Source: UBA1563 sp041667115
GTDB lineage: Bacteria; Bacteroidota; Ignavibacteria; Ignavibacteriales; Ignavibacteriaceae
DNA length: 64,000 nucleotides
Direction: 5' to 3'
Assembly: GCA_041667115.1 (NCBI GenBank)
Contig: JBAYFO010000001.1
Location: 186,001 to 250,000 of the forward strand
Shown here one piece after another: positions 24,078 through 32,800 of the stretch (its first letter is position 1; every line of letters begins with the position of its first letter). Below the pieces are notes generated by a model, which saw only the letters and a program-made list of their open reading frames with translations, did no database searches and was not told the DNA's origin. The position numbers and the translations under genes are program-made.

Positions 24078-27032
24078 ATGAAAACTCCTATTAATATTCA
24101 CCGTTATAATTTTTCCCGTAATTCCATTTCCGTCTTAGCTATTATTTTTGCCGTCACAACCGTTGTGTTAATAATAGTTGGGTTTATCTACTATGATTTT
24201 CAGAAAGAAAAAACTGTAAATGATCGATTTGAATACTTAACCTCAATTTCAAATTTCAAAACGTCTCAGATTAATGACTGGTTGAATCAAAGATATAGTC
24301 AGTTGGAATTAATTAGAGCTAACTCGCCGCTTATTTCAAAAATGGAAACGTTAAGAACATCACCAAATAATTTGGTAGAATTAAGAAAATGGTTTGATGC
24401 GCTGCAAACTCTTTATGAGTATGACGATATAATCCTGGTTGATCCATCTTTAAAAATTATTTATCATAATAATCTTTCTACTATTCAAATTGGTGGTAAA
24501 GATTCACTTTTATGTAAAAACTGTGCAATCTCGGATTCAATTTTGTTTTCCGATTCTGATGAAGAAAATGAAACAGCAGAGAACCTCAAGTTTTATGTGC
24601 CTTTAAGTAGTGTTCGCAAGCAAACAAAAAGTGTCTTAATACTTTCTGTTAAACCGGATAAAATTTTTAATACGATTTTGAATCTTAGTATTGCGAAATC
24701 ACCCACCATGGAATCCATTCTGGTAAAACCATTTAAGGAAGGGATTGTATATCTAAACACACCGAAGTTTTTTACGGAAGGCGAAAAGTTAGACAGTAAT
24801 AGAAAAGCTTTGATGGAAGCAAATGTAATAAAATCCGGAAAAGGATTTTTTATTGAAGGAAGAGATTATAAAAACGATAAAGTAATTGCTCTCTACCAGG
24901 GGGTAACATCTACAATGTGGTCATTGTTGACAAAAATAAATAGGTCGGAATTTTATGAACCTGTAAATGAGCTTGCCAAGCTTATTATTTTGGCAATTAT
25001 ATCAACCGATTTATTTTTCTTTATCATTCTGTTTTTTATTTACAGAAAAAGCATTCTAACTAATTATAAAAAAATGTATGCGGCAGAAGTCGAAAAATCC
25101 AGGTTGGAAAATCGATTTGAATCTTTGGTGAATGGTGTAAAGGACATAGCAATTTTCATCCTGGATAAAGAAGGAAAAATTATTTCATGGAACGAAGGCG
25201 CTGGAATAATTGCAGGTTATTCAGCCGGAGAAATTTTAGGTAAACATTTTTCGATTTTTTATTCTGAAGAAGAGATTAAAAAGAAAAAACCTGCGAATAA
25301 TTTAAACGCTGCCATACAAACAGGAAGCTACCAGGAAGAAGGCTGGAGATTAAAGAAAGATGGTTCTTTGTATTGGGCAAACGTTTTGATTACGGCGTTA
25401 CAAGATAACGGGGGAAACGTTTATGGTTTTCTAAAAATTATACGCGATCTAACCCAGAGAAAAAAGAGTGAAGAAGAAATTAAAAACTCGCGTGATTTTT
25501 ATTTGAAATTACTCAATGGTTTCCCGACCCCCGTTTGGATTTCAGGCTTGGATGGCAAGTGCAACTATTTTAATGAAGCATGGTTGAAGTACACAGGCAG
25601 AAAAATTGAGGAAGAACTTGGTGACGGATGGACATCAAATCTTCATCCCAATGAACGAGAAGATGTGGTTCGCACATATTATGAAGCCTTCATGCAAATG
25701 AAAGATTTTATACTTGAGTACAGATTGAAAAATTCCAACGGTGAATATAGATGGATGGTTAATTTTGGGATGCCGTATTTCGATTTAGAAAATAAATTTG
25801 CCGGTTACCTGGGCTCTTGTTACGATATTGATGATAGAAAAAAATATGAAGAGACAATAAATACATTATTAAGAATAGGCGAAAAACTTTATTCATCACT
25901 TGAGATAAACCAAATTCTTGATTCTCTTGTTACGGAAAGTATTCAACTTGCAAACGCCGAGGGAGGTTTTGCATGTGTAAAGAATGATGAGGAATTTATC
26001 GTGAACAGGTATTATCATAAAGATCACTGGGAATATTTTGAAAAACAGTATCAAGCAAGTGATAAAAGTCTTAATAGATTTGCTACAAAAGGTGATGAGA
26101 CTATTTTTGCAGATGCGTCTAATCTCAACACGATTGATCAAGAACTTGTTAACAAATACAATATTCGACAGGCAATTTCGGTACCATTATTTAATTCGGA
26201 GAGCGAACTGATTGGTTTTTTTGAAATTCATAATAAGAAAATAAACAAGGGATTTAATAAAGATGATATCAATTTGCTTAGCGCCTTTGCAAGGAGCGCA
26301 TCGATTTCGATTATGAAATCTATGAACTATGAACAACTACGCAAAGCAGAAAAGCAGCTCCGTGATTCGGAATCCGGATTAAGAAATCTTGCCGCACAAT
26401 TGCAATATGCACGGGAGACAGAAAGGCAGAAGATAGCGCGTGAAGTTCATGATGAGCTTGGGCAATTGTTCACAGGCATCAATCTAAACATATCACTGCT
26501 TACTGAACTTATAGAGCAGAATAAAAGACCTACTACCGGGGAAATAATAGAAGAACTCCATTCGGTACAGAAATTTGTGGATAGAGGAATTCAAAGCGTC
26601 AGAGATATCTCCGGAAGTTTACGCTCATATGTTTTGGATCATTTGGGATTAGTCCCTGCAGTTCAGGAATATTGCCGTGAAATTGAACGAATGAGTAATA
26701 TAAAATGTAACTTTAATTCAGAGGTAGATTCATTTAATTTTAATGACGAACGAAATGTTGCTTTGTTCAGAATTATTCAGGAGGGAATAACTAATATTCT
26801 TAGACATGCGGAAGCTACAATAATTGATGTGACCATAAATCTGCTTGATACTAATCTTGAAATTATTATTGCAGATAACGGTAAAGGAATTGCAGATGAA
26901 AAAGAAATCACTCCAAAATCTATGGGAATTCTGGGGATGAAAGAACGTGCTATATTTCTTGATGGAAAACTGCAAATTGATAGTGATAAAAGTAAGGGAA
27001 CTACTATACATCTATCTGTCCCGCTTGAGTAA
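24078..27032 (+). CDS. PAS-PAS-GAF sensor histidine kinase (NarL-partner type)
   Basis: 984 aa. TM1 about 15-39, extracytoplasmic sensor region to about 295 with a Cys-x2-Cys (CKNC, 146-149), TM2 about 299-323, PAS1 345-465, PAS2 470-592, GAF 600-750, a coiled linker, then HisKA_3 with phospho-acceptor His791 (IAREVHDELGQLFTGINLNI) and a HATPase domain (N box 'QEGITNILRHAEA', 'ADNGKGI', 'MGILGMKERA'). This domain order is typical of kinases paired with NarL/LuxR-type regulators, and the regulator starts 23 bp downstream. The stimulus is unknown. Confidence 0.95.
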   Translation: MKTPINIHRYNFSRNSISVLAIIFAVTTVVLIIVGFIYYDFQKEKTVNDRFEYLTSISNFKTSQINDWLNQRYSQLELIRANSPLISKMETLRTSPNNLVELRKWFDALQTLYEYDDIILVDPSLKIIYHNNLSTIQIGGKDSLLCKNCAISDSILFSDSDEENETAENLKFYVPLSSVRKQTKSVLILSVKPDKIFNTILNLSIAKSPTMESILVKPFKEGIVYLNTPKFFTEGEKLDSNRKALMEANVIKSGKGFFIEGRDYKNDKVIALYQGVTSTMWSLLTKINRSEFYEPVNELAKLIILAIISTDLFFFIILFFIYRKSILTNYKKMYAAEVEKSRLENRFESLVNGVKDIAIFILDKEGKIISWNEGAGIIAGYSAGEILGKHFSIFYSEEEIKKKKPANNLNAAIQTGSYQEEGWRLKKDGSLYWANVLITALQDNGGNVYGFLKIIRDLTQRKKSEEEIKNSRDFYLKLLNGFPTPVWISGLDGKCNYFNEAWLKYTGRKIEEELGDGWTSNLHPNEREDVVRTYYEAFMQMKDFILEYRLKNSNGEYRWMVNFGMPYFDLENKFAGYLGSCYDIDDRKKYEETINTLLRIGEKLYSSLEINQILDSLVTESIQLANAEGGFACVKNDEEFIVNRYYHKDHWEYFEKQYQASDKSLNRFATKGDETIFADASNLNTIDQELVNKYNIRQAISVPLFNSESELIGFFEIHNKKINKGFNKDDINLLSAFARSASISIMKSMNYEQLRKAEKQLRDSESGLRNLAAQLQYARETERQKIAREVHDELGQLFTGINLNISLLTELIEQNKRPTTGEIIEELHSVQKFVDRGIQSVRDISGSLRSYVLDHLGLVPAVQEYCREIERMSNIKCNFNSEVDSFNFNDERNVALFRIIQEGITNILRHAEATIIDVTINLLDTNLEIIIADNGKGIADEKEITPKSMGILGMKERAIFLDGKLQIDSDKSKGTTIHLSVPLE

Positions 27033-27055
27033 ATCATTTTAACGAAAGGAAAGCG

Positions 27056-27691
27056 ATGAATATTGTAATTACAGATGATCATGAAATAATCCGGGAAGGA
27101 TTAAAAAAAATACTGGCACAGCATGATGATCTGAAAGTTGTGGCAGAGGCTTCATGCATCAAAGAATTGGAAGAATTGCTGGAAGAAAAGAAAATTGATT
27201 TTTTAATGATGGACATTTCGCTTCCCGATAAAAGCGGATTGGATTTTGTTAAAGATATAAAACTGCGTTTTCCTAAGATAAAAATTCTGGTGTTCAGCAT
27301 TTACCCGGAAGAGAAATTTGCGAAGAGAGCTATAAATTTGGGCGCAGACGGATACTTGAGCAAAAGCGCAAAACCAAATGAAATTATTGAAGCAATTAGA
27401 AAGATTGAAAACGGAGGTAAATATATTAAAACAGAAATTATCGAGAGTTTTTTCCTGCATCCGGAAAAGTTTGGTCAGAATCCTTCCCACGAAATGTTAT
27501 CAAATAGAGAATTTGAAGTACTCAGATTGTTGGCAAAAGGAAATAAGATTACTGAAATTGCTGAGTTGCTTAGTCTCAGTGTAAATACAATTGCTTCTTA
27601 TAAAACCAGGATTCAGGAAAAGTTAAATATTAAATCCACTGCTGAGTTAATACGATATGCAATCGATAATGATTTAGTTGAAAAATATTAA
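27056..27691 (+). CDS. NarL/LuxR-family response regulator
   Basis: 211 aa. Receiver domain with acidic pair Asp8/Asp9 (ITDDHEI) and the acceptor aspartate in 'FLMMDISLPDKSG', then a LuxR-type helix-turn-helix at the C-terminus (LSNREFEVLRLLAKGNKITE ... 'LSLSVNTIASYKTRIQEKLN'). Strong AAAGGAAAG ribosome-binding site. It forms a two-gene operon with the upstream kinase. The secreted-protein operons that follow both carry the 52-bp element at 27740 and 29794, so they are candidate targets (inference). Confidence 0.95.
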   Translation: MNIVITDDHEIIREGLKKILAQHDDLKVVAEASCIKELEELLEEKKIDFLMMDISLPDKSGLDFVKDIKLRFPKIKILVFSIYPEEKFAKRAINLGADGYLSKSAKPNEIIEAIRKIENGGKYIKTEIIESFFLHPEKFGQNPSHEMLSNREFEVLRLLAKGNKITEIAELLSLSVNTIASYKTRIQEKLNIKSTAELIRYAIDNDLVEKY

Positions 27692-27739
27692 TACATACAT
27701 CTGTTCCAGCAGCCGGTAAATAAAACAATTAACAACATC

Positions 27740-27791
27740 TTGCCGTAAAACCAACCACATCCTTTTATAAAAAAACACTACATACTAAGAT
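27740..27791 (+). promoter_or_regulatory. 52-bp conserved upstream element, copy A
   Basis: This stretch and 29794-29845 align without gaps, 44 of 52 positions identical. The conserved core reads TGCCGTAAAA ... ACCACAT ... CTTTTA ... CACTACATAC. Copy A lies 166 bp before the lipoprotein operon at 27958. Conservation in non-coding DNA ahead of two related operons suggests a shared promoter or regulator site. Confidence 0.6.
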
Positions 27792-27957
27792 TCCCCTCAG
27801 TTGTAGATTTGCATAGAATTAAAATAGCAGAAAATGAATCAGCGAATTGAAACAAAAAGCTGCAACGTCTGAAAAGACTGTTCATAAAAAGCAAAATTCG
27901 AATGCTGAATTGCTATAACATACTCATCTATTCACAAATCAATGATGAAAGGATACT

Positions 27958-28404
27958 ATGAAAAACTTCATTCTTATATCAACATTATTATTCGTTTCAG
28001 GTTGTTCAACACTGGTTCTTCAACCGACTGATTATTCATGGCCGGTGGAATCAGTGCTTCTGGTAAATGCAAAAGGGGACGTATCAGAAGAGAGGCATAC
28101 GTTTGAAACTAATATTAAACCAATCTTTTATGAGGAGTTCAAGGATTCAAATTCCGTTGAAGGGAAGGAAATTAGAATCATTCGTGACAAAGCAGGATAT
28201 TACTATTTCACAGGAGCGGGGTTCAAAAATATCTATCAATTTATGCCAGTAGAAAACGGAATGAAATTGAAAGAGAAAATTAGTATCTCCGATTCACTTG
28301 CACTTAAATCACCTGCCTTCAACCAGAAATTGAATAATATTGAATTGATTGACGGGTCGGATAAATATTTGATAACCGGTTCAGAGATTGCGAGGATGAA
28401 ATGA
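27958..28404 (+). CDS. Small lipoprotein of unknown function
   Basis: 148 aa. Lipoprotein signal 'LISTLLFVSGC' with the lipidated Cys at residue 16, then 'YSWPVESVLLV' and 'VEGKEIRIIRDKAGYYYFTG'. No family recognised; the mature part looks mostly beta-rich. AAAGGATACT ribosome-binding site. It overlaps the next gene by ATGA, so the two are translationally coupled and probably work together in the envelope. The shared 52-bp element lies upstream. Confidence 0.7.
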   Translation: MKNFILISTLLFVSGCSTLVLQPTDYSWPVESVLLVNAKGDVSEERHTFETNIKPIFYEEFKDSNSVEGKEIRIIRDKAGYYYFTGAGFKNIYQFMPVENGMKLKEKISISDSLALKSPAFNQKLNNIELIDGSDKYLITGSEIARMK

Positions 28405-29615
28405 AAACAAAAACATTGATCTACGGCTTACTATTCGTATTGCTGAACTCTCTTGCTGTTGCACAATCGGATTATCAAACAGTGCAAAATTTTAAAAGAG
28501 AATATAAAAAAATCGAATTATCCATTAAGGATGTTTCTTCTTTAGAAGAATTCAATTTAATTGAGAAGAATATCCAAAATCTGAAAAATGATTTTGCTTC
28601 AAACAAAACATTGCTGGACAAAACGCTCTATCCGGAAAACTATGAATCGGCTCTCGAAAAAATCGAGAACTTGTTTGAATCCAGGAAAAAGGACTTTTCG
28701 CAAATTAATTCGTTAACAACGCAAGTGGGATCGCTGCAAGCACAGGTGCAGGAGTTAAATCAAAATAATGAAAGACTTATAAAACAAATAAATGATTTGC
28801 AGTTGCAATCGGAAAAAGACCAAGCGGCAATTACCAAACTTAAAGGACTTGTCGCTCAATTAAAAGGGAGTATAAACAAAAGAGATTTGTTGGTCCGGGA
28901 TTTAGTTGATAGTCTCCTGGTAGAGTTTATCAAATTACCCGAAAATTTCAATCAAAAAGAAGCGCGATCAATTGTCTCGAAAGTAAATAAAGAAAATCTG
29001 TTCTATAATATTGAACGAACGATTGACGATAATATCCAATTCCTAAAAGTCACTCGAATAACGGCAGATGACTATAGTAAAATCATAAAGCAGCACCAGG
29101 ATTTTAACAAAGTATGGAAGCAAATTGGACCTAAATTGAGCAGCGTTTACCTAACTACGAAGCAAAAAAATTCTGAGATTTCACAAATTGATTCGTTATT
29201 TGAAGAATGGAATAACCGGATACATACTTCAATTTGGAATGGCATTCAAAATCTTTTTATGGAAAAGAATATTCATCTGATTTCATTCACCGATGCGTCC
29301 GGATTTATAACCAGCGCCACTACTTTTATTGATAATGAAATAAAGAATATCGGCATCAAAAATAAAAATGAATCCGAAGAGATTTTCCATGCTTTTGCCG
29401 ACAGCGTATATTTTAATATAGTTGAAAGAAAATGGATCCCACTTCTTTTTGAAAACAACATGATGACCCAAAATGAAAAAGGAATTCTCGATGCTAAAAT
29501 TGAAGTATGGCAAAATGAAATCCCTCCGGCATTTTCATACTGGGCATTTATAATTGGCGGTATTTTTATTCTACTTATTGCTGTTTACCTTTATCAAAGA
29601 AAGCAAAAGGAGTGA
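28401..29615 (+). CDS. Exported coiled-coil protein with C-terminal membrane anchor
   Basis: 404 aa. Signal peptide (cleavage near VAQ, residue 22), a helical region with a long coiled coil at about 100-170 (SLQAQVQELNQNNERLIKQI ...), a second helical domain, and one transmembrane helix near the C-terminus (about 376-396) followed by a basic tail 'YQRKQKE'. It is therefore a periplasmic coiled-coil protein anchored by its C-terminus. Not recognised as a known family. Coupled to the lipoprotein gene by ATGA overlap, and followed by a terminator. Confidence 0.7.
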   Translation: MKTKTLIYGLLFVLLNSLAVAQSDYQTVQNFKREYKKIELSIKDVSSLEEFNLIEKNIQNLKNDFASNKTLLDKTLYPENYESALEKIENLFESRKKDFSQINSLTTQVGSLQAQVQELNQNNERLIKQINDLQLQSEKDQAAITKLKGLVAQLKGSINKRDLLVRDLVDSLLVEFIKLPENFNQKEARSIVSKVNKENLFYNIERTIDDNIQFLKVTRITADDYSKIIKQHQDFNKVWKQIGPKLSSVYLTTKQKNSEISQIDSLFEEWNNRIHTSIWNGIQNLFMEKNIHLISFTDASGFITSATTFIDNEIKNIGIKNKNESEEIFHAFADSVYFNIVERKWIPLLFENNMMTQNEKGILDAKIEVWQNEIPPAFSYWAFIIGGIFILLIAVYLYQRKQKE

Positions 29616-29655
29616 TATAAATTTGGGGGAGTAAGAATCATCGCTGAATCATGAG

Positions 29656-29682
29656 AACCCCGCTTTTTGCGGGGTTTCTTTT
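29656..29682 (+). terminator. Rho-independent terminator
   Basis: AACCCCGC (29656-29663) and GCGGGGTT (29669-29676) form a perfect 8-bp GC-rich stem with a T5 loop, followed by TCTTTT. It ends the 27958-29615 operon. Confidence 0.9.
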
Positions 29683-29793
29683 GATGCGTCTGAACATCCT
29701 AATACAACATTTAAGTTGATATCAAGCAAAAATAATTGACAATTTATGTTCGTATTTCCTCCACTATAATGTGATGATTATTTGGCAGTATTC

Positions 29794-29845
29794 GTGCCGT
29801 AAAATCGACCACATTCTTTTACAAAAAACCACTACATACAAACAT
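29794..29845 (+). promoter_or_regulatory. 52-bp conserved upstream element, copy B
   Basis: Partner of 27740-27791 (44/52 identical, no gaps). Copy B lies 45 bp before the receiver gene at 29891, and the terminator at 29656 separates it from the previous operon. It is therefore placed as a promoter or operator for the 29891-32707 genes. Confidence 0.6.
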
Positions 29846-29890
29846 GTTTCGCGCGGTTAATTTTACATCAAAAAAATAACAGCATTTGAA

Positions 29891-30310
29891 ATGAAAATAT
29901 TAATTGTAAATGGTTCAAAGTCGGTTAGAAAAAAATTTATAAGTTACCTGGAATTGGAATCTCAATTCAATAAAGTATTTGAGACTGATACAGTTGTTGA
30001 AGCAAAGATGATAATGCAAAAAGAAATTGTGGATGTTATTCTGTTTGATATTCAATTGCCGGGAAATTCCGGTTTGGAATTAGTCCCTTTTAGCAGAAAC
30101 CAATTTCCAAAACCGGCATTGATTCTCTGCACCAACTACATATTACCGCAGTATCTCAGTATTTATCAAAAGATGTTGATTGACTACTGCTTTGATAAAT
30201 CTAAAGGTTTAGCGGAACTGAAAGTATTTATAAAAAAACTCGTGTCGGATTTGAGAAATCGAACTCAAATATCCCATAACAATAAATCAAATTATAGGAG
30301 TTTTCAATGA
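29891..30310 (+). CDS. Receiver-only response regulator with altered acidic pocket
   Basis: 139 aa: a single CheY-like receiver domain with no output domain. The acceptor Asp53 (ILFDIQLPGNSG), the Thr (ILCTNY) and the Lys (CFDKSKG) positions are present, but the usual pair of acidic metal ligands after beta-1 is replaced by Asn7-Gly8 (LIVNGSKS). Metal-dependent phosphorylation may therefore be weakened or lost. The last residues overlap the start of the lipoprotein gene at 30307. Unusually for a receiver, it heads an operon of exported proteins. Confidence 0.8.
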   Translation: MKILIVNGSKSVRKKFISYLELESQFNKVFETDTVVEAKMIMQKEIVDVILFDIQLPGNSGLELVPFSRNQFPKPALILCTNYILPQYLSIYQKMLIDYCFDKSKGLAELKVFIKKLVSDLRNRTQISHNNKSNYRSFQ

Positions 30311-31326
30311 AACGTCAATATGTATTCTTATCGTTCTTCTTTGTCTCGATAATTTTTGCAACTCTTATGAGCGGCTGCAAAGATCCTCTGGGAATAAATA
30401 GTCCACAAAGTGTAAACAGCAGCGATACACAAATATTTATGAAGATCACCGACAAAAGTTCTTCGGTCAATTCATTCACACCAAATTACACTGATGATCA
30501 GGCAATGGCGTTTGCAGGTTCGTTAGCGAAAGAACTTTATCCTATTCGGATCGGTCAAAAAATGAAACTTGTTGACAAGAGTTTAATCCTTTCAAAAGAC
30601 AGTGCGAGCGCTTTAGGCACGTTAATTCAAAATTATGCCGGAGAACTTACGATTGTAGGATCATTCCAAAAACCAACACTTGGAATAAACGCGCGAGTCG
30701 ATACTACCATACACAAAACTTTTTTAACAACTGTTACACGACTGATTAAGTATAATAAAGTTTCTAATACGGGGAATGATACACTCGATTGGAAAATTTA
30801 TGCGATCTCTCTTCCGAATGGTGGAACAGAGGGAGATAACATACAAATAGTTAAAATTACTTTTACATCGCAGGATGGATCTGATGTGGTCATTGATGAT
30901 CCCAACAACTATTTTTTCCGGGTAGGCGACGAGAAAAAGGAAAGCGATGACGAGGATAATCATGATTCCGAAATGGGGTTTGGAAATTGGAGACATGGTG
31001 AGAAGAACCTGTTAACATGGTACAAAAAGAACCAGCCGGTAAAGTTTTCTGTTGAAGTCTTGAGTAAATCTTCCGATCCCGATTTACTAACCATTACTTA
31101 TGGAGCGAAGATGAACGGAAATTCAAAGTTGAAAGCAAAATTTGATCTTGTATCCAGCGTTCAAGAAGGAATTTATTATAAAAAAATCTATGAAAGAAAA
31201 TGGTTTACGAATTCATTCCAAGCAAGAATGCATGCCGTGATCAATGCAATGCCTAGATCGGTTGCGTATGACACAGAAACCAGCGTTGAAGAAAAAACCT
31301 GGGGAATTCCTTACCGGGTTAAATAA
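30307..31326 (+). CDS. Lipoprotein of unknown function
   Basis: 339 aa. Signal peptide with lipobox 'LMSGC' (Cys24), then a Ser/Asn-rich linker (PLGINSPQSVNSS) and a soluble domain with an acidic patch 'EKKESDDEDNHDSEMG' near residue 220. No family recognised. Overlaps the receiver gene by ATGA and precedes the next lipoprotein gene by 49 bp, which suggests an operon. The mature protein probably sits on the outer membrane. Confidence 0.7.
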   Translation: MKRQYVFLSFFFVSIIFATLMSGCKDPLGINSPQSVNSSDTQIFMKITDKSSSVNSFTPNYTDDQAMAFAGSLAKELYPIRIGQKMKLVDKSLILSKDSASALGTLIQNYAGELTIVGSFQKPTLGINARVDTTIHKTFLTTVTRLIKYNKVSNTGNDTLDWKIYAISLPNGGTEGDNIQIVKITFTSQDGSDVVIDDPNNYFFRVGDEKKESDDEDNHDSEMGFGNWRHGEKNLLTWYKKNQPVKFSVEVLSKSSDPDLLTITYGAKMNGNSKLKAKFDLVSSVQEGIYYKKIYERKWFTNSFQARMHAVINAMPRSVAYDTETSVEEKTWGIPYRVK

Positions 31327-31375
31327 AGTTTAGAATAACGTAAACAAATAATAAATAACAATAGGAGAAAAAATC

Positions 31376-32707
31376 ATGACAAATATAACTAAACGCAAAA
31401 GCGGTTTACTTATAGCGGTAACGATAATAACTTCACTTTTTCTGGCTTCGTGCGCAAATAATGATCCGGTTGGGTCTAGCGGTGGAACCTCGAAAGTAGC
31501 CGGTAGAGTATCTTCGACCAATGGATTACAAAAGAGTACTTATTCAGAATCAACATTAAGTGGAGTACAGGGCGCTACAGTAGTTCTTGTACAGGTTCAA
31601 GCAGACGGTTCATTAAAAACAGTCTCAACACAAAATATCCAAACTGATGCAGCGGGAAAATTTGTGATTGAAACAAATTTAAGTGGAACCGGTAATCTGG
31701 TAGTTGTTGCAACAAAAGGGACAACGGAATGGAAAGCAATTGTTTCTTCCAAAGTTCAGAGCGGTACTACGGTATATGCCCCGCCGCTTACTACTGAATC
31801 AACAGCGGAAACAAATATTTACATCAAACTTGTTAGTGAAGGGCATGCAAGTGATTTTGATGAAGCTGATCTTAAATTATTGTTAAATGCTCAGGCTGCA
31901 GGAAATATTCAAGGAGATTCCCAAGCTGAGTCAGATTTCATACATGCATTTCAAGCTTCGTCGCAAGCTTCAGCACAAGCTTCCGGTAATTCGTATTTCG
32001 GATTATCAAGCAGTCAAATCCAAACGATGATGCAGGCAAAGGCTGACGCAGAAGCAAAATTTGACGCCGCATTATATAATTCATCTGATACCGAAACCGA
32101 GACAGAGAATAGTATGGATGATTATGAGGGAACGGTGCTAACTGCTTATTCAAGCGGTATTGCAAACGCCTACACTTATGCAGAATTGATGAGAATTGGA
32201 GTAACTACATTTGTTAATGCAAGCGCATCGATGAATTCGGATTTAAGATTAGCAATTGCAAAATCTTTTTACGCCAGATATGCTTTTGTTCTTAATTATG
32301 CAATGAAGCAACAATTCCAGGCAGCCGGCGCTTCGAATGCCCAGGTAAATAGTGTCGCCTCTGCCGGAGCTGATTTATATGCTTCAATCAAAAGTTCTGC
32401 AGATTTTAATCAAATAGCAACAGCTTTTGTTCAATATCATTCTTCAATTATATCTCAGCTTCAGGTAACAATGTCATCCTATGCAAGTATGATTGATACA
32501 ATTGATAGCACAATCAATTCAACAATTTCTGCTAAAGCTGTTCTAAATGCTTCTGTTAACGGAACAACATCATTAAATACAATCATCAACGCATACGTAA
32601 CTTTTTTCAATGCAGTTAAAACTACAACGCAAACATCTTTAGTCGGGACTTCGTCAACTCAGGTTAATGCTGCCTCACAGATTCTAATTTTAGCAAATAT
32701 GAACTAG
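31376..32707 (+). CDS. Lipoprotein with carboxypeptidase-regulatory-like domain
   Basis: 443 aa. Lipobox 'FLASC' (Cys26), a Gly/Ser linker, then a beta-sandwich of the carboxypeptidase-regulatory type at about 40-130 ('VAGRVSSTNG', 'LSGVQGATVVLVQVQADG', 'TDAAGKFVIETNLSG'). The remaining 300 residues are unusually rich in Ala, Ser, Gln and Asn (for example QAAGNIQGDSQ, QASSQASAQAS) and look helical. Strong AGGAGAA ribosome-binding site. Likely surface-exposed or periplasmic; function unknown. Followed by a hairpin at 32715. Confidence 0.75.
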   Translation: MTNITKRKSGLLIAVTIITSLFLASCANNDPVGSSGGTSKVAGRVSSTNGLQKSTYSESTLSGVQGATVVLVQVQADGSLKTVSTQNIQTDAAGKFVIETNLSGTGNLVVVATKGTTEWKAIVSSKVQSGTTVYAPPLTTESTAETNIYIKLVSEGHASDFDEADLKLLLNAQAAGNIQGDSQAESDFIHAFQASSQASAQASGNSYFGLSSSQIQTMMQAKADAEAKFDAALYNSSDTETETENSMDDYEGTVLTAYSSGIANAYTYAELMRIGVTTFVNASASMNSDLRLAIAKSFYARYAFVLNYAMKQQFQAAGASNAQVNSVASAGADLYASIKSSADFNQIATAFVQYHSSIISQLQVTMSSYASMIDTIDSTINSTISAKAVLNASVNGTTSLNTIINAYVTFFNAVKTTTQTSLVGTSSTQVNAASQILILANMN

Positions 32708-32714
32708 TTACAAA

Positions 32715-32744
32715 ATAACGGAGTTGGATTTCCGGCTCCGTTAT
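32715..32744 (+). terminator. Hairpin between lipoprotein gene and DUF5666 gene
   Basis: ATAACGGAG (32715-32723) and CTCCGTTAT (32736-32744) form a perfect 9-bp stem with a 12-nt loop, eight bases after the stop codon. No clear T-run follows, so it may be a weak terminator or a processing/stability hairpin inside one transcript. Confidence 0.5.
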
Positions 32745-32800
32745 GGTTTACAATTAATTGTCGGAAAATAAAAATCAAAAATATTATGGAGAATTAAGTC

